Shown in pieces: positions 43,597 through 55,266 of a stretch of 64,000 bases of DNA. The stretch is from positions 868,001 through 932,000 of the forward strand of contig NZ_CP032549.1 in assembly GCF_012221945.1 (NCBI RefSeq). Direction: 5' to 3'. Both the position numbers and the translations under genes were made by a program. Positions within the stretch are counted from its first letter, which is position 1; each line of letters begins with the position of its first letter. Source of the DNA: Glutamicibacter mishrai (GTDB taxonomy: Bacteria > Actinomycetota > Actinomycetes > Actinomycetales > Micrococcaceae). The notes under the pieces are model-generated. The model saw only the letters and a program-made list of their open reading frames with translations. It was not told the origin of the DNA and did no database searches.

Positions 43597-43606
43597 GTAG
43601 CTCACC
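43554..43606 (-). promoter_or_regulatory. Hairpin with downstream T tract in the mgtE leader (candidate attenuator)
   Basis: GGTGAGCT (43606-43599 read on the minus strand) pairs perfectly with AGCTCACC (43561-43554). After AGATCC comes TTTTTT (43547-43542). The hairpin overlaps the Shine-Dalgarno of the leader peptide, so ribosomes translating the peptide would open it. It could act as a terminator or as an SD-sequestering element. Confidence 0.45.
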
Positions 43607-43707
43607 TCCTAGGATTCCGAAACATGGATTCATGCTTCGTACAGTGCCATTTCTATCAGGTACCCGATCCGGATAGCCAACAACAAGGGCGCATCTCACA
43701 TTAAATA

Positions 43708-43742
43708 GCTTCGGGAGGCCGGATCATCCGACCTCCCGAAGC
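43708..43742 (-). terminator. Terminator hairpin after sdaA
   Basis: A stem GCTTCGGGAGG with its complement, extended inward by CCGGAT/ATCCG-type pairs, lies 20 bp after the sdaA stop. It ends the glycine-serine operon. Confidence 0.85.
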
Positions 43743-43761
43743 CCCAGGCTTTAGCCAGCGG

Positions 43762-45171
43762 TTAGCATTCGACCACGTTGACGGCCAATCCGCCCATCGC
43801 GGTCTCTTTGTACTTATCGCTCATGTCCTTGCCGGTTTCACGCATCGTGATGATCACTTCATCCAAGGTGACGTGATGTTCACCGTCACCCATCAGTGCC
43901 ATCTTGGCCGCGTTGACAGCCTTGGACGCAGCGATCGCATTGCGCTCGATACAAGGAATCTGTACCAGGCCGCCAATGGGATCACAGGTCAAACCGAGGT
44001 TGTGCTCCATGGCGATTTCAGCGGCATTCTCCACCTGAGCCGAGGTTCCGCCCAGGACTTCAGCCAATCCGGCTGCGGCCATCGACGAGGCTGAACCCAC
44101 CTCTCCCTGGCAGCCGACCTCAGCACCGGAAATCGAAGCCTGCTCCTTGTAGAGCACGCCGACGGCGCCGGCAGTCAGCAGGAAGTTCACGACAGCATCG
44201 TTCTTCTCTTCTTCATTCCAGTACTTGGCGCCCGGGGCATAGTGGGTGGCGTAGAACAAGACCGCTGGGATGATGCCGGCGGCGCCGTTGGTCGGCGCGG
44301 TCACGACGCGGCCGCCGGAAGCATTTTCCTCGTTCACTGCCAAGGCGACCAGGTTGATCCATTCCTGCCAGTACACAGGATCGCGGTCCTTGTCTTCCTT
44401 GCGCAGACGCTCATGCCATTCCGGCGCACGGCGGCGGACCTTGAGGCCACCGGGCAAAACGCCGGTACGTTCCAAAGCGGAGTCCTTGCAGTCTTCCATC
44501 ACGTGGTAGATGTGGATCAGGCCTGAGCGGATCTCTTCGCGGCTGCGGTAGGCCAGCTCGTTAGCCATCATGATTTCGGCAATTGACTTGCCGGTAGACT
44601 TAGCATGTTCCAGCAGCTGGGCTGCGGTGGTAAACGGATAAGGCTGCTGTTGCAGCTTCTCTTCCAGGTTCTTCTCGATGCGCTCTTCGGCACCTTCACG
44701 CACGATGAAGCCACCGCCAACGGAGAAGAACGTCTCATTGACCAGTTCATTGCCCTGGGCATCCACGGCAACGAACTTCACGCCGTTGGTGTGGCGCGGC
44801 AGCACCGTCAGCGGGTGCTGGATCATGTCGTTCACCGAGTAGTCCAGGTCTTTGCGCTGGCCTAGCTGGGCTGCCAGCTGCAGGACCCCGGTGCTTTCCA
44901 TCTGTGCCAGTCGCTCGTCGACCTGGGAGGGCAGAACTGTTTCGGGTTCAAATCCCTCTAGCCCCAGCATGATGGCGGTGAAAGTTCCGTGCCCGCGACC
45001 GGTCGCGGCCAGTGAGCCGTAGACATCGACCCGGATATTATCCAGGGCATCCATCTTCTCTTCACGGATTACTTGGGCAACGAATGCGTGAGCCGCACGC
45101 ATTGGCCCCACGGTGTGGCTGGACGAAGGTCCAATGCCAACCGAGAAAAGATCGAATACGCTTACCGCCAT
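43762..45171 (-). CDS. sdaA: L-serine ammonia-lyase (iron-sulfur type, single chain)
   Basis: 469 residues, fused beta and alpha domains. The N-terminal domain reads [20 protein letters not shown]. The catalytic alpha domain has [21 protein letters not shown], the cluster cysteines in [18 protein letters not shown] and in [19 protein letters not shown], and ends [20 protein letters not shown]. The enzyme deaminates L-serine to pyruvate and ammonia with a [4Fe-4S] cluster. It is the last gene of the gcvP-gcvT-gcvH-glyA-sdaA series, 188 bp after glyA, completing conversion of glycine to pyruvate. Confidence 0.97.
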   Translation of the reverse strand: MAVSVFDLFSVGIGPSSSHTVGPMRAAHAFVAQVIREEKMDALDNIRVDVYGSLAATGRGHGTFTAIMLGLEGFEPETVLPSQVDERLAQMESTGVLQLAAQLGQRKDLDYSVNDMIQHPLTVLPRHTNGVKFVAVDAQGNELVNETFFSVGGGFIVREGAEERIEKNLEEKLQQQPYPFTTAAQLLEHAKSTGKSIAEIMMANELAYRSREEIRSGLIHIYHVMEDCKDSALERTGVLPGGLKVRRRAPEWHERLRKEDKDRDPVYWQEWINLVALAVNEENASGGRVVTAPTNGAAGIIPAVLFYATHYAPGAKYWNEEEKNDAVVNFLLTAGAVGVLYKEQASISGAEVGCQGEVGSASSMAAAGLAEVLGGTSAQVENAAEIAMEHNLGLTCDPIGGLVQIPCIERNAIAASKAVNAAKMALMGDGEHHVTLDEVIITMRETGKDMSDKYKETAMGGLAVNVVEC

Positions 45172-45304
45172 GGCGGGTCACATCCTTAGAACGTCGGCAA
45201 TCCGGGAGCTAACTGCCGGAAAGATGGTGTGGTATGCAAAGGGGTCATCCTCGCATCAGGGCATCCGCACAGCGTGGGGTGGAGTTGCGCGGATGAAAGA
45301 CTGC

Positions 45305-45340
45305 GGGCCCGAAAAGCGAATATTTCCGCCGTCCGGGCCC
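45305..45340 (-). terminator. Inverted repeat after glyA
   Basis: GGGCCCG (45305-45311) and CGGGCCC (45334-45340) form a 7-bp stem with a 22-base AT-rich loop, 19 bp after the glyA stop. It may be a partial terminator separating sdaA from the upstream genes. No T tract follows. The rest of the 188-bp gap shows nothing else I can name. Confidence 0.4.
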
Positions 45341-45359
45341 TCATCTTCACAAGATGGTG

Positions 45360-46682
45360 CTACTCGGAAACCTTGGCCAGGTCCGGGTACAGCGGATGGG
45401 CCTCAGCCAGCTTCAGGACCCGGTCCTTCAGCTCTGGCAAGACCGAGGTATTGCCATCAGCGCCAGCGATCAGGGTCTGGGCGATGATCTCGGCAACTTC
45501 AGCGAAAGCTGCCTCCGAGAAGCCACGGGTTGCCAGCGCCGGGGTACCGATGCGCAGACCCGAGGTGGTCATTGGCGGGCGTGGATCGAATGGCACCGCG
45601 TTGCGGTTAACCGTGATCTCCACCTGTGCCAGCAGATCTTCGGCCTGCTGGCCGTCGAGCTCCGAGTTGCGAAGGTCAACCAGGACCAGGTGCACATCGG
45701 TGCCACCGGTCAGCACGCTGATGCCCTTGGCTGCCACGTCGTCCTGGGTCAGGCGCTCGGCAAGGATCTTGGCACCAGCCAAGGTGCGCTGCTGGCGCTC
45801 CTTGAACTCCTCCGACGCAGCGATCTTGAAGGCTACAGCCTTGCCGGCGATCACGTGCTCCAGCGGGCCGCCCTGCTGGCCTGGGAAGACTGCGGAGTTC
45901 AGCTTCTTGGCGATTTCAGCGTCGTTGGACAGGATGATGCCGCCACGAGGACCGGCGAGGGTCTTGTGGGTGGTCGAGGTGACCACGTGGGCGTAAGGCA
46001 CAGGAGACGGGTGCAGACCAGCTGCCACCAGGCCAGCAAAGTGAGCCATATCCACGAACAAGTAGGCGCCGACCTTGTCAGCGATTTCGCGGAAGCGCTG
46101 GAAGTCCAGCTGGCGCGGGTACGCCGACCAGCCGGCCACGATCATCTTCGGCTGGTGCTCGATGGCAAGGCGCTCCACCTCATCCATGTCCACCACGTTG
46201 GTCTCTTCGTTCACACCATAAGGAACGATGTTGAACAGGCGGCCGGAGAAATTGATCTTCATGCCGTGGGTCAGGTGTCCACCGTGAGCCAGGTTCAGGC
46301 CCAGTACGGTGTCGCCTGGGCGGACCAGCGCGTGGTACACCGAGGCGTTGGCCTGCGCGCCGGAGTGCGGCTGGACGTTGGCGAAGTTCGCGCCGAACAG
46401 TTCCTTGATGCGCTCGATAGCCAGGGTCTCGATGACGTCGACTTCTTCGCAGCCACCGTAGTAGCGGCGGCCCGGGTAGCCTTCGGCGTACTTGTTGGTC
46501 AGCACCGAACCCTGGGCCTGCATGACGGCCTGGGCGGTGTGGTTCTCCGAGGCGATCATTTCCAGGCCGCGCTGCTGGCGAGCCAGCTCAGCATCGATGC
46601 GCTGCGCCACCTCCGGATCGAGGGCTGCCAGCGACTGGGTCAGGGATGCTGGTGCTAGGGATTCAAAAGTCTGGTTGCTCAT
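45360..46682 (-). CDS. glyA: Serine hydroxymethyltransferase
   Basis: 440 residues. [21 protein letters not shown] near the N-terminus binds substrate. [16 protein letters not shown] follows, [15 protein letters not shown] contacts the cofactor, and the PLP lysine is in [16 protein letters not shown]. The start overlaps the gcvH stop (TAATG), so the two are translationally coupled. The enzyme interconverts glycine plus methylene-tetrahydrofolate with serine; here it would turn the one-carbon unit made by the cleavage system into serine for SdaA. Confidence 0.97.
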   Translation of the reverse strand: MSNQTFESLAPASLTQSLAALDPEVAQRIDAELARQQRGLEMIASENHTAQAVMQAQGSVLTNKYAEGYPGRRYYGGCEEVDVIETLAIERIKELFGANFANVQPHSGAQANASVYHALVRPGDTVLGLNLAHGGHLTHGMKINFSGRLFNIVPYGVNEETNVVDMDEVERLAIEHQPKMIVAGWSAYPRQLDFQRFREIADKVGAYLFVDMAHFAGLVAAGLHPSPVPYAHVVTSTTHKTLAGPRGGIILSNDAEIAKKLNSAVFPGQQGGPLEHVIAGKAVAFKIAASEEFKERQQRTLAGAKILAERLTQDDVAAKGISVLTGGTDVHLVLVDLRNSELDGQQAEDLLAQVEITVNRNAVPFDPRPPMTTSGLRIGTPALATRGFSEAAFAEVAEIIAQTLIAGADGNTSVLPELKDRVLKLAEAHPLYPDLAKVSE

Positions 46683-47062
46683 TACTGGACGTCTCCACCG
46701 TTCGCGCTTGCGTAGTCTGCTGCCGAAAGCAGCGGGCCTTCTTCGGTCACTTCTACGGTGAACAGCCAGCCGGCACCGTAGGGGTCTTCGTTCAGGATTG
46801 CCGGGTTGTCAACGGCTTCGTCGTTGATGGCAACCACGGTGCCGGTCACTGGCGAGTACAGGTCGGAAACCGACTTGGTGGATTCCACCTCGCCGCAGGT
46901 TTCGCCGGCGCTGACGGAATCGCCAACCTCTGGCAGGTCCACGTAGACCACGTCGCCCAGGGCGTCTGCAGCGATCTGGGTGATGCCGACCTTGGCTGGG
47001 GACGATGCGTCGATCCACTCATGTTCTGCCGAGTAGCGTAATGACGAAAGAACTTTACTCAC
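46682..47062 (-). CDS. gcvH: Glycine cleavage system H protein
   Basis: 126 residues. [20 protein letters not shown] opens the protein, [20 protein letters not shown] follows, and the lipoylated lysine is in [17 protein letters not shown]. It carries the aminomethyl group on lipoamide between GcvP, GcvT and the dihydrolipoamide dehydrogenase (not encoded here). It lies 60 bp after gcvT and overlaps glyA by one base. Confidence 0.98.
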   Translation of the reverse strand: MSKVLSSLRYSAEHEWIDASSPAKVGITQIAADALGDVVYVDLPEVGDSVSAGETCGEVESTKSVSDLYSPVTGTVVAINDEAVDNPAILNEDPYGAGWLFTVEVTEEGPLLSAADYASANGGDVQ

Positions 47063-47122
47063 GGTATTTCCTCTCCCAAGGGAATAAGCGGGCGTATGGC
47101 TTGGCCCTACTGATGTTTAACG

Positions 47123-48250
47123 TTACTTGGCTCGCGTGTAGAACGGCAGTTCGACGACGACAAATGGCAAAGTCTTACCGCGCAGATCAACCTCTAGCTC
47201 GGTGCCGACTTCACTGTATTCTGCATCCACATACCCCAGTGCTACCGGGTAGCCGAGGGTCGGAGATGGCTGTCCTGAGGTGATTTCACCAACAGTGGCC
47301 CCGTCCTTGACGATGGCGTAGCCACCGCGTCCGGCGCGCTTGCCCAGGCCCTTCAGACCAACCAGCTTGCGTGCAGGGGTCTGCTCTCTCAGGGCTTCCA
47401 AGGCCTTTCGACCCACGAAGTGTTCTTCCTTCTTGAAGGAGACCACAGGGCCAAATCCCGCATCAAATGGGGTGCGTTCGAGGCTCAGCTCGTTGCCGTA
47501 CAACGGCATGCCGGCCTCCAGGCGAAGCGAGTCGCGGGCGGCCAGGCCGCACGGAACCAACTCGTGATCCGCACCGATGTTGATGATCTTGCTCCACAGT
47601 TCGGCGGCATCTTCGTTATCGATGATCAATTCGAAGCCGTCTTCACCGGTGTATCCTGTGCGCGCCAAAAGTACGTCGATACCGCCGAGCACCAGATTAA
47701 CCGCCGCATAATATTTCACTTCTGTGACGCTCTGGGCACTCTGCTCATCGGCGGCGAGCTTGCCGACGATGGCTTCGGCGTTCGGTCCTTGGACCGCGAT
47801 CAGGCTCTGGCGTCCCGAGGCGTTATCCACCTCGACGTCGAATCCGGCGGCCCGCTCTTCCAAGGCGGCGGCCACGACATCGGCGTTGCCGGCGTTGGGG
47901 ACGACCAGGTACTTTTCTTCTTCCAGGCGGTACACGATCAAGTCATCGATGATCTTGCCTTCATCGTTGAGGATCAGCGAGTACTTGGCCTTGCCCACCT
48001 TCATGATGGTGAAGTTGCCAGCCAGCGCGGTGTTCAACGCGGTGCCGGCCTGTGGACCGGAAAGGTACACCTCGCCCATGTGGGACAGGTCGAACAGGCC
48101 CGCGGTGGAGCGCACCGCCTTGTGCTCTGCCAGTTCCGAACCGTACTTCAGCGGCATGTCCCAGCCGCCGAAGTCGGTGAAGTTCGCGCCGAGTTCCGCA
48201 TGCTGGGCATGCAGTGCGGTGTGCTTGAGTTCTTGGGTGGTCTCAGTCAT
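47123..48250 (-). CDS. gcvT: Glycine cleavage system T protein (aminomethyltransferase)
   Basis: 375 residues. TALHAQHAELGANFTDFGGWDMPLKY at the N-terminus and GLFDLSHMGEVYLSG are typical, as are ARTGYTGEDGFEL and PCGLAARDSLRLEAGMPLYG. The C-terminal barrel has VGEITSGQPSPTLGYPVALGYV. It transfers the one-carbon unit from the H protein to tetrahydrofolate, releasing ammonia. The gene starts 12 bp after the gcvP stop. Confidence 0.98.
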   Translation of the reverse strand: MTETTQELKHTALHAQHAELGANFTDFGGWDMPLKYGSELAEHKAVRSTAGLFDLSHMGEVYLSGPQAGTALNTALAGNFTIMKVGKAKYSLILNDEGKIIDDLIVYRLEEEKYLVVPNAGNADVVAAALEERAAGFDVEVDNASGRQSLIAVQGPNAEAIVGKLAADEQSAQSVTEVKYYAAVNLVLGGIDVLLARTGYTGEDGFELIIDNEDAAELWSKIINIGADHELVPCGLAARDSLRLEAGMPLYGNELSLERTPFDAGFGPVVSFKKEEHFVGRKALEALREQTPARKLVGLKGLGKRAGRGGYAIVKDGATVGEITSGQPSPTLGYPVALGYVDAEYSEVGTELEVDLRGKTLPFVVVELPFYTRAK

Positions 48251-48262
48251 CTCAAGGTCTTC

Positions 48263-51109
<2,847 letters not shown>

Positions 51110-51182
51110 GGTGCTGGAGTCTCCACGGGGATCTGTCTTGGCGCATGCCAAAGGAAGGACGCTTTGCCTCCCCATCCCTGTT

Positions 51183-51368
51183 GCACTACCTGAGAGTTTT
51201 ACACCTCCGGCCAACTAAGCCGGGCGCTTGCACCTTCGGTGAGCCGGGTCTGGCCGGCTTCTTTCCAGAGTTGCCTCGTGATGGCGGTACGGGGGCCTGA
51301 GAGTTTCCTGGGGAGGAATTGCTCCTACGGCGCTCGTCCATGGTGTGAACGGGACTCTCCCGCCATCC
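51183..51368 (-). promoter_or_regulatory. Tandem glycine riboswitch upstream of gcvP
   Basis: Read on the minus strand, aptamer 1 (about 51368-51280) opens GGCGGGAGAG, contains GAGCGCCGTAGGAGCAA and closes ACTCTCAGG then CCGCC. Aptamer 2 (about 51275-51183) has CACCGAAGGTGCAAGCGCC and again ACTCTCAGG. These are the two conserved cores of the gcvT-type RNA. About 70 bases separate aptamer 2 from gcvP and hold GGGGA/TCCCC and GGAG/CTCC complementarities that could be the expression platform. Glycine should switch the operon on. Confidence 0.95.
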
Positions 51369-51412
51369 GTCTATGGCGTGCGCTGCCGGCCGGAGACCTG
51401 CAGCACACCACC

Positions 51413-51440
51413 ATGTTACCTGCCACGCGCTATACGTCAA
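51413..51440 (-). promoter_or_regulatory. Promoter of the gcvPTH-glyA-sdaA operon
   Basis: On the minus strand TTGACG (51440-51435)-N16-TAACAT (51418-51413) lies about 45 bp before the first aptamer of the glycine riboswitch. Spacing and sequence are good for a housekeeping promoter. Confidence 0.6.
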
Positions 51441-51473
51441 AGACGTTGCGGCAGAAAAACCGTCACAAAACTT

Positions 51474-52262
51474 CTAGTTAACGCTGGCTGACAGCTGCAC
51501 GTACTTCGGATACTTTGCTGACAAGGAATCTCCCGAGGAGGTTCCGGTCAATCGGCGCTTGATCCACGGCACCAGATGCTCGGTGGCCCAGCCCAATTCT
51601 TCCTTCAGCTTTTCTCCGCGCGAGTTCACGGCCAAGTCAGGCAGAACCGGCGCCAGGATCTTGTCGGCCCAGTTGCCCTCGGTGACCTGGTGCTCGCCCA
51701 GGACGTTGAGCACCTTGGAGGCCATCAGCGCATGGCCCAGCTCGTTCATGTGCAGACGGTCAGCCGCCCAGTAGCGCAGGTCGGAGAATTCGCGCCAGCG
51801 CCAGTAGTCGGCGACGATCGCCCCGTGCTTGTCGGCGATCTCGCGCACCTTCTCGTTATAGATCGCGGTGCGCGGACGGGTCTTGGAGAACAACGGGGAC
51901 TCGACGGTATCAAAACCAGTGAACAGCATGACGGTGCTGCCGGCCTCGGCGAAGCGGCGGACCATGCCTTCATAGCCGCGCATCAGGGCATCGAGGTCCG
52001 CGGTGGGGCGCAGGATGTCATTGCCGCCGGCGTAGATGCTTACCAGGTCCGGGGCCAGAAAAAGCCCCTGGTCCAGCTGCTGGTTGATGACCTGGCCGAT
52101 TTTTTTGCCGCGCACCGCGAGGTTGGCGTACTCCCAGTCCCCTTCGGCGCTGAGCACCTCGGCTACGCGGTCGGCCCAGCCCCGCACCTGGTTGGGGCGG
52201 GCTGCGTCGACATCGCCGACGCCCTCGGTGAATGAATCACCCAATGCCAGAAATTTCTTCAC
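51474..52262 (-). CDS. SGNH/GDSL-family hydrolase
   Basis: 262 residues, no signal peptide. Block I is FLALGDSFTEGVGD with the nucleophile Ser, block II has a Gly in NLAVRGKKIGQVI, block III is YAGGNDILRP and block V is ADRLHMNELGHALMA with the Asp-His pair. It begins with GTG at 52262. It resembles intracellular actinobacterial SGNH esterases, and the C-terminal tail has RLTGTSSGDSLSAKYP. Natural substrate unknown. The next gene upstream on the same strand is a class C serine hydrolase. Confidence 0.9.
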   Translation of the reverse strand: MKKFLALGDSFTEGVGDVDAARPNQVRGWADRVAEVLSAEGDWEYANLAVRGKKIGQVINQQLDQGLFLAPDLVSIYAGGNDILRPTADLDALMRGYEGMVRRFAEAGSTVMLFTGFDTVESPLFSKTRPRTAIYNEKVREIADKHGAIVADYWRWREFSDLRYWAADRLHMNELGHALMASKVLNVLGEHQVTEGNWADKILAPVLPDLAVNSRGEKLKEELGWATEHLVPWIKRRLTGTSSGDSLSAKYPKYVQLSASVN

Positions 52263-52311
52263 TTCAATCCCACTTCGTATTTCTGCTCTTCTTGCGTTGC
52301 CCTGGCGGGGG

Positions 52312-53472
52312 CTAGTTTGATTTCGCCTTGGCGTTCTTCGCCAGGATGAGCTGGCGCGCCAATTGGCTCAGCTGCACCCCGGTGGAGGTGTCCTTGGGCC
52401 CTTCATTGCGTGAAGGGATGTAGCCGAAGCCCAGCTGGTAGGCGGGGTCGGCGAAGGCCAGCGAGGAGTTCGCCCCGTCATGCCCGTAGGCGAAGATGGA
52501 GCCGTAGTTGTTGCGGGCGGTGGCTTTCATGAACCCCAGGGCGAAGGCCTGCAGCAATCCGCTGGTGCGGTCGTGGCCGTAGACCAGTTCGGTGGAAACC
52601 TGCGCCCAGGTGTCCGCATTGAGGAACCCGTTGGCGGCGCCCAGGGAAGGCACCGCGCCGAAGGATGCGGCGTAGATGGCGGCCAAGCCTTGGGCGTTGG
52701 CGACCCCGCCCATGGAGGCCGGGCCCAATTCGCGCACCTGCGCGGCATTGGCCAGTTCATGCCAGTTGTAGACCGGGCCGTCGGCCAGCGCGAATCCGGA
52801 GGCGGAGTTCACGGCCAGGCCGGCCGGGGAGAACGGGTCGAAGAATTCGCTCGGGGCATCTACTGCGGGCAAGACGTCGCGGTAGCGGGATTCCAGCGAG
52901 GGATCCTGTCCGATATAAACGTCGACACCCAGCGGCTTGCGGATGCGTTCTTCGAAGACTTCCTTCAGTTCCTTGCCGGTGACGCGGCGGACCAGTTCCT
53001 CCATGAGCACGCCCATGGTGATGGCGTGGTAGCCCACGATGTTCTGCCCCAGCGGCCAGATGCTTGGCATGGAGGCCAGGACCTTGGCGTATTCGGCGGA
53101 ATCCAGCAGGATCTGGCTGGGCACTCCCCCGGGGACGCCGAGCACGCCGGCCTGGTGGCTGAGCACTTCGCCAACGCTCAGCGCGCTCTTGCCGCTGGCG
53201 CCGAATTCGGGCCAGTAGGTGGTCATGGGTGCACTCGGGTCGATGAGCCCGTCTTGGACAAGCAGTGCGACAACCAGGGCGCTCAGGCCCTTGGTGCAGG
53301 AGAAGACGCAGGTGAGCGCGTCGCCTGAGAGGTGCTCGCCCACGCTGTGGCTGAGGACCAGTTCCCCGCGGTGATAGATCGCCAGCTGCGCCGAATAGTT
53401 TTCCTCTTCGGCAGCCCGGGCTTCGAGCGCCTGGGCCAATGGTGCGAAATCTTCGCTGATCACCGAGTCCAT
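52312..53472 (-). CDS. Class C beta-lactamase-fold serine hydrolase (EstB-like esterase)
   Basis: 386 residues, no signal peptide. The catalytic SxxK is in FSCTKGLSALVVALL, a Tyr motif lies in VGYHAITMGVLMEEL, and the third motif is AYGHDGANSSLAF. This pattern matches cytoplasmic EstB-type esterases and D-aminopeptidase-like proteins rather than secreted beta-lactamases. It follows AAGGATG. It lies 49 bp before the SGNH hydrolase start on the same strand, so the two hydrolases may be co-transcribed. Confidence 0.9.
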   Translation of the reverse strand: MDSVISEDFAPLAQALEARAAEEENYSAQLAIYHRGELVLSHSVGEHLSGDALTCVFSCTKGLSALVVALLVQDGLIDPSAPMTTYWPEFGASGKSALSVGEVLSHQAGVLGVPGGVPSQILLDSAEYAKVLASMPSIWPLGQNIVGYHAITMGVLMEELVRRVTGKELKEVFEERIRKPLGVDVYIGQDPSLESRYRDVLPAVDAPSEFFDPFSPAGLAVNSASGFALADGPVYNWHELANAAQVRELGPASMGGVANAQGLAAIYAASFGAVPSLGAANGFLNADTWAQVSTELVYGHDRTSGLLQAFALGFMKATARNNYGSIFAYGHDGANSSLAFADPAYQLGFGYIPSRNEGPKDTSTGVQLSQLARQLILAKNAKAKSN

Positions 53473-53735
53473 CTACATCCTTAAACTGCTTGTCGCTTTT
53501 CAACCAACCCTAGTCGTAATTCACCCGATTCTCGATCGGCGCGCCTCGACATCCCTTCCAGCATATCCGTACGTCAAGTCACAGGTTTAGGGCACTTTGA
53601 CCGCTTATCCTCTAATTCACGCCGTTCGACTCGTGGTACTGTGAGCCAACCCAGAGGGCGGTTTGCCGACCCAAGGTGCAACAACTAAATTTGTCATGCT
53701 TGCCACCAATATTTGAAGGAGATGATCTCGATCGC

Positions 53736-55187
53736 ATGACTGTGGATAGTGACACGCCAGTACCCCAGAGCCAGGATGCAGAACTCAAGCGGGTGATCGG
53801 CCCTAAGCTGCTGCTATTCCTCATCATGGGCGATATCATCGGCGCAGGCATTTTTGCTATTACCGGCAAGGTGGCAGGACAGGTCGGCGGCGCAGCATGG
53901 CTGCCCTTCCTGGTTGCCTTCGCCATCGCGACCCTCACTGCTTTCAGCTACCTGGAACTGGTGACCAAATACCCTCACGCCGCCGGAGCCGCACTGTATG
54001 TGCACAAGGCTTTCGGTATCCATTTTGTCACCTTCATCGTGGCCTTCACCGTGGCGTGCTCTGGCATTACCAGTGCTGCCACGTCGGCGACCCTGGTGGG
54101 GCAAAACCTGTTAATCGGCTTCGGCCAGTTCATTGACGGCGTGCCGACCACCCCTCAGGCAGGGATGTGGGCAGCCATTATCATCATCGTGATCCTTGCC
54201 CTGATCAACCTGCGTGGCGTGGGCGAGAGCGTGAAGTTCAACCTGGTGCTGACCATCGTTTCGCTGGCCATCATGGCAGTGATCATCGGCATCGGATTCT
54301 CAGTCATTGCCTCCGGCCAGGGCGATATCAGCCGCCTGGTGGTCTTCGAAACCCCATCGGATCGCAGCCTGTTCGCCGCGGTGACCATGGGTACGGCCAT
54401 CGCCTTCTTCGCAATGGTCGGCTTCGAGGATTCGGTGAACCTGGTGGAAGAGACCAAGAACCCGAACAAGATCTTCCCTAAGATCATGCTCATCGGCTTG
54501 GGCTTGTGCGCTGTGATCTACATGCTGGTGGCCATCACCGTGATCATGGTGATCCCTACCGGCGACCTGCTGAACCCGAAGAACCCGGATGCCGGCATCC
54601 TGCTGGACGTGGTGCGCATCGGCGCTCCGAACATCCCGATCGATACCATCTTCCCGTTCGTGACCGTCTTCGCGGTGGTTAATACCGCGCTGATGAACAT
54701 GCTCATGGCCAGCCGTCTGCTCTACGGCATGGCTCGCCAGGGCGTGCTGCCGCAGTTCCTGGGCAAGGTCCACTCCACTCGCCGCTCCCCTTGGGTAGCG
54801 ATCCTGTTCAGCACCGCTTTGGCGATTGCCTTGGTGGCTTACGTGAACCTGGATAGCGAGAACGGCATTGTTGGTTCGCTCGGTGGCACCACCGCGCTGT
54901 TGTTGCTCTGCGTCTTCGCGGTAGTCAACGTTTCACTGCTGGTTTTGCGCCGCGACAAGGCGCCAGCCGACGCCTTCCGCGCACCTACCATCATCCCGAT
55001 TCTGGGTGTGGTCTTCTGCCTGTTCCTGGCCGGTCCGTGGGCACGTTCCCGCGCCGACTGGGTGCAGTATGAGATTGCCGGCCTGCTGCTGGTGATTGGC
55101 GTGGTCCTGTGGGCGGTGACCTGGCTGGTCAACCGCATCAATTACAAGAAGGGCAACATCGAAACGCGCCCTGGCTACTACACATAA
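53736..55187 (+). CDS. APC-family amino acid permease
   Basis: 483 residues with about twelve helices. GPKLLLFLIMGDIIGAGIFAITGKV is the helix 1 pattern of the APC superfamily. AFFAMVGFEDSVNLVEETKNP marks helix 6 and the following loop, and FPFVTVFAVVNTALMNMLMASRLLYGMAR lies further on. The start at 53736 is the first Met of the conserved part, although AAGGAG lies 15 bp away. The substrate is unknown; a neutral or basic amino acid is typical of this type. Confidence 0.9.
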   Translation: MTVDSDTPVPQSQDAELKRVIGPKLLLFLIMGDIIGAGIFAITGKVAGQVGGAAWLPFLVAFAIATLTAFSYLELVTKYPHAAGAALYVHKAFGIHFVTFIVAFTVACSGITSAATSATLVGQNLLIGFGQFIDGVPTTPQAGMWAAIIIIVILALINLRGVGESVKFNLVLTIVSLAIMAVIIGIGFSVIASGQGDISRLVVFETPSDRSLFAAVTMGTAIAFFAMVGFEDSVNLVEETKNPNKIFPKIMLIGLGLCAVIYMLVAITVIMVIPTGDLLNPKNPDAGILLDVVRIGAPNIPIDTIFPFVTVFAVVNTALMNMLMASRLLYGMARQGVLPQFLGKVHSTRRSPWVAILFSTALAIALVAYVNLDSENGIVGSLGGTTALLLLCVFAVVNVSLLVLRRDKAPADAFRAPTIIPILGVVFCLFLAGPWARSRADWVQYEIAGLLLVIGVVLWAVTWLVNRINYKKGNIETRPGYYT

Positions 55188-55200
55188 GCAGTAGTTGATA

Positions 55201-55240
55201 AAGCTGTGGTCCACCGGGATTTCCCGGTGGACCACAGCTT
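55201..55240. terminator. Terminator hairpin between permease and RNase H genes
   Basis: A near-perfect 19-bp stem starting AAGCTGTGGTCCACCGGGA encloses a 2-base loop and is followed by TTTTTAAG on the plus strand. It lies between convergent genes. Confidence 0.95.
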
Positions 55241-55266
55241 TTTAAGCGTGATTCGAGCGCTGGCCG

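Noticed and set aside
43528..43700. M-box (Mg2+) riboswitch upstream of mgtE
   Set aside because: AGGTGAG is shared with the M-box start, but the following conserved cores are absent; a small reading frame with hairpin explains the sequence better.
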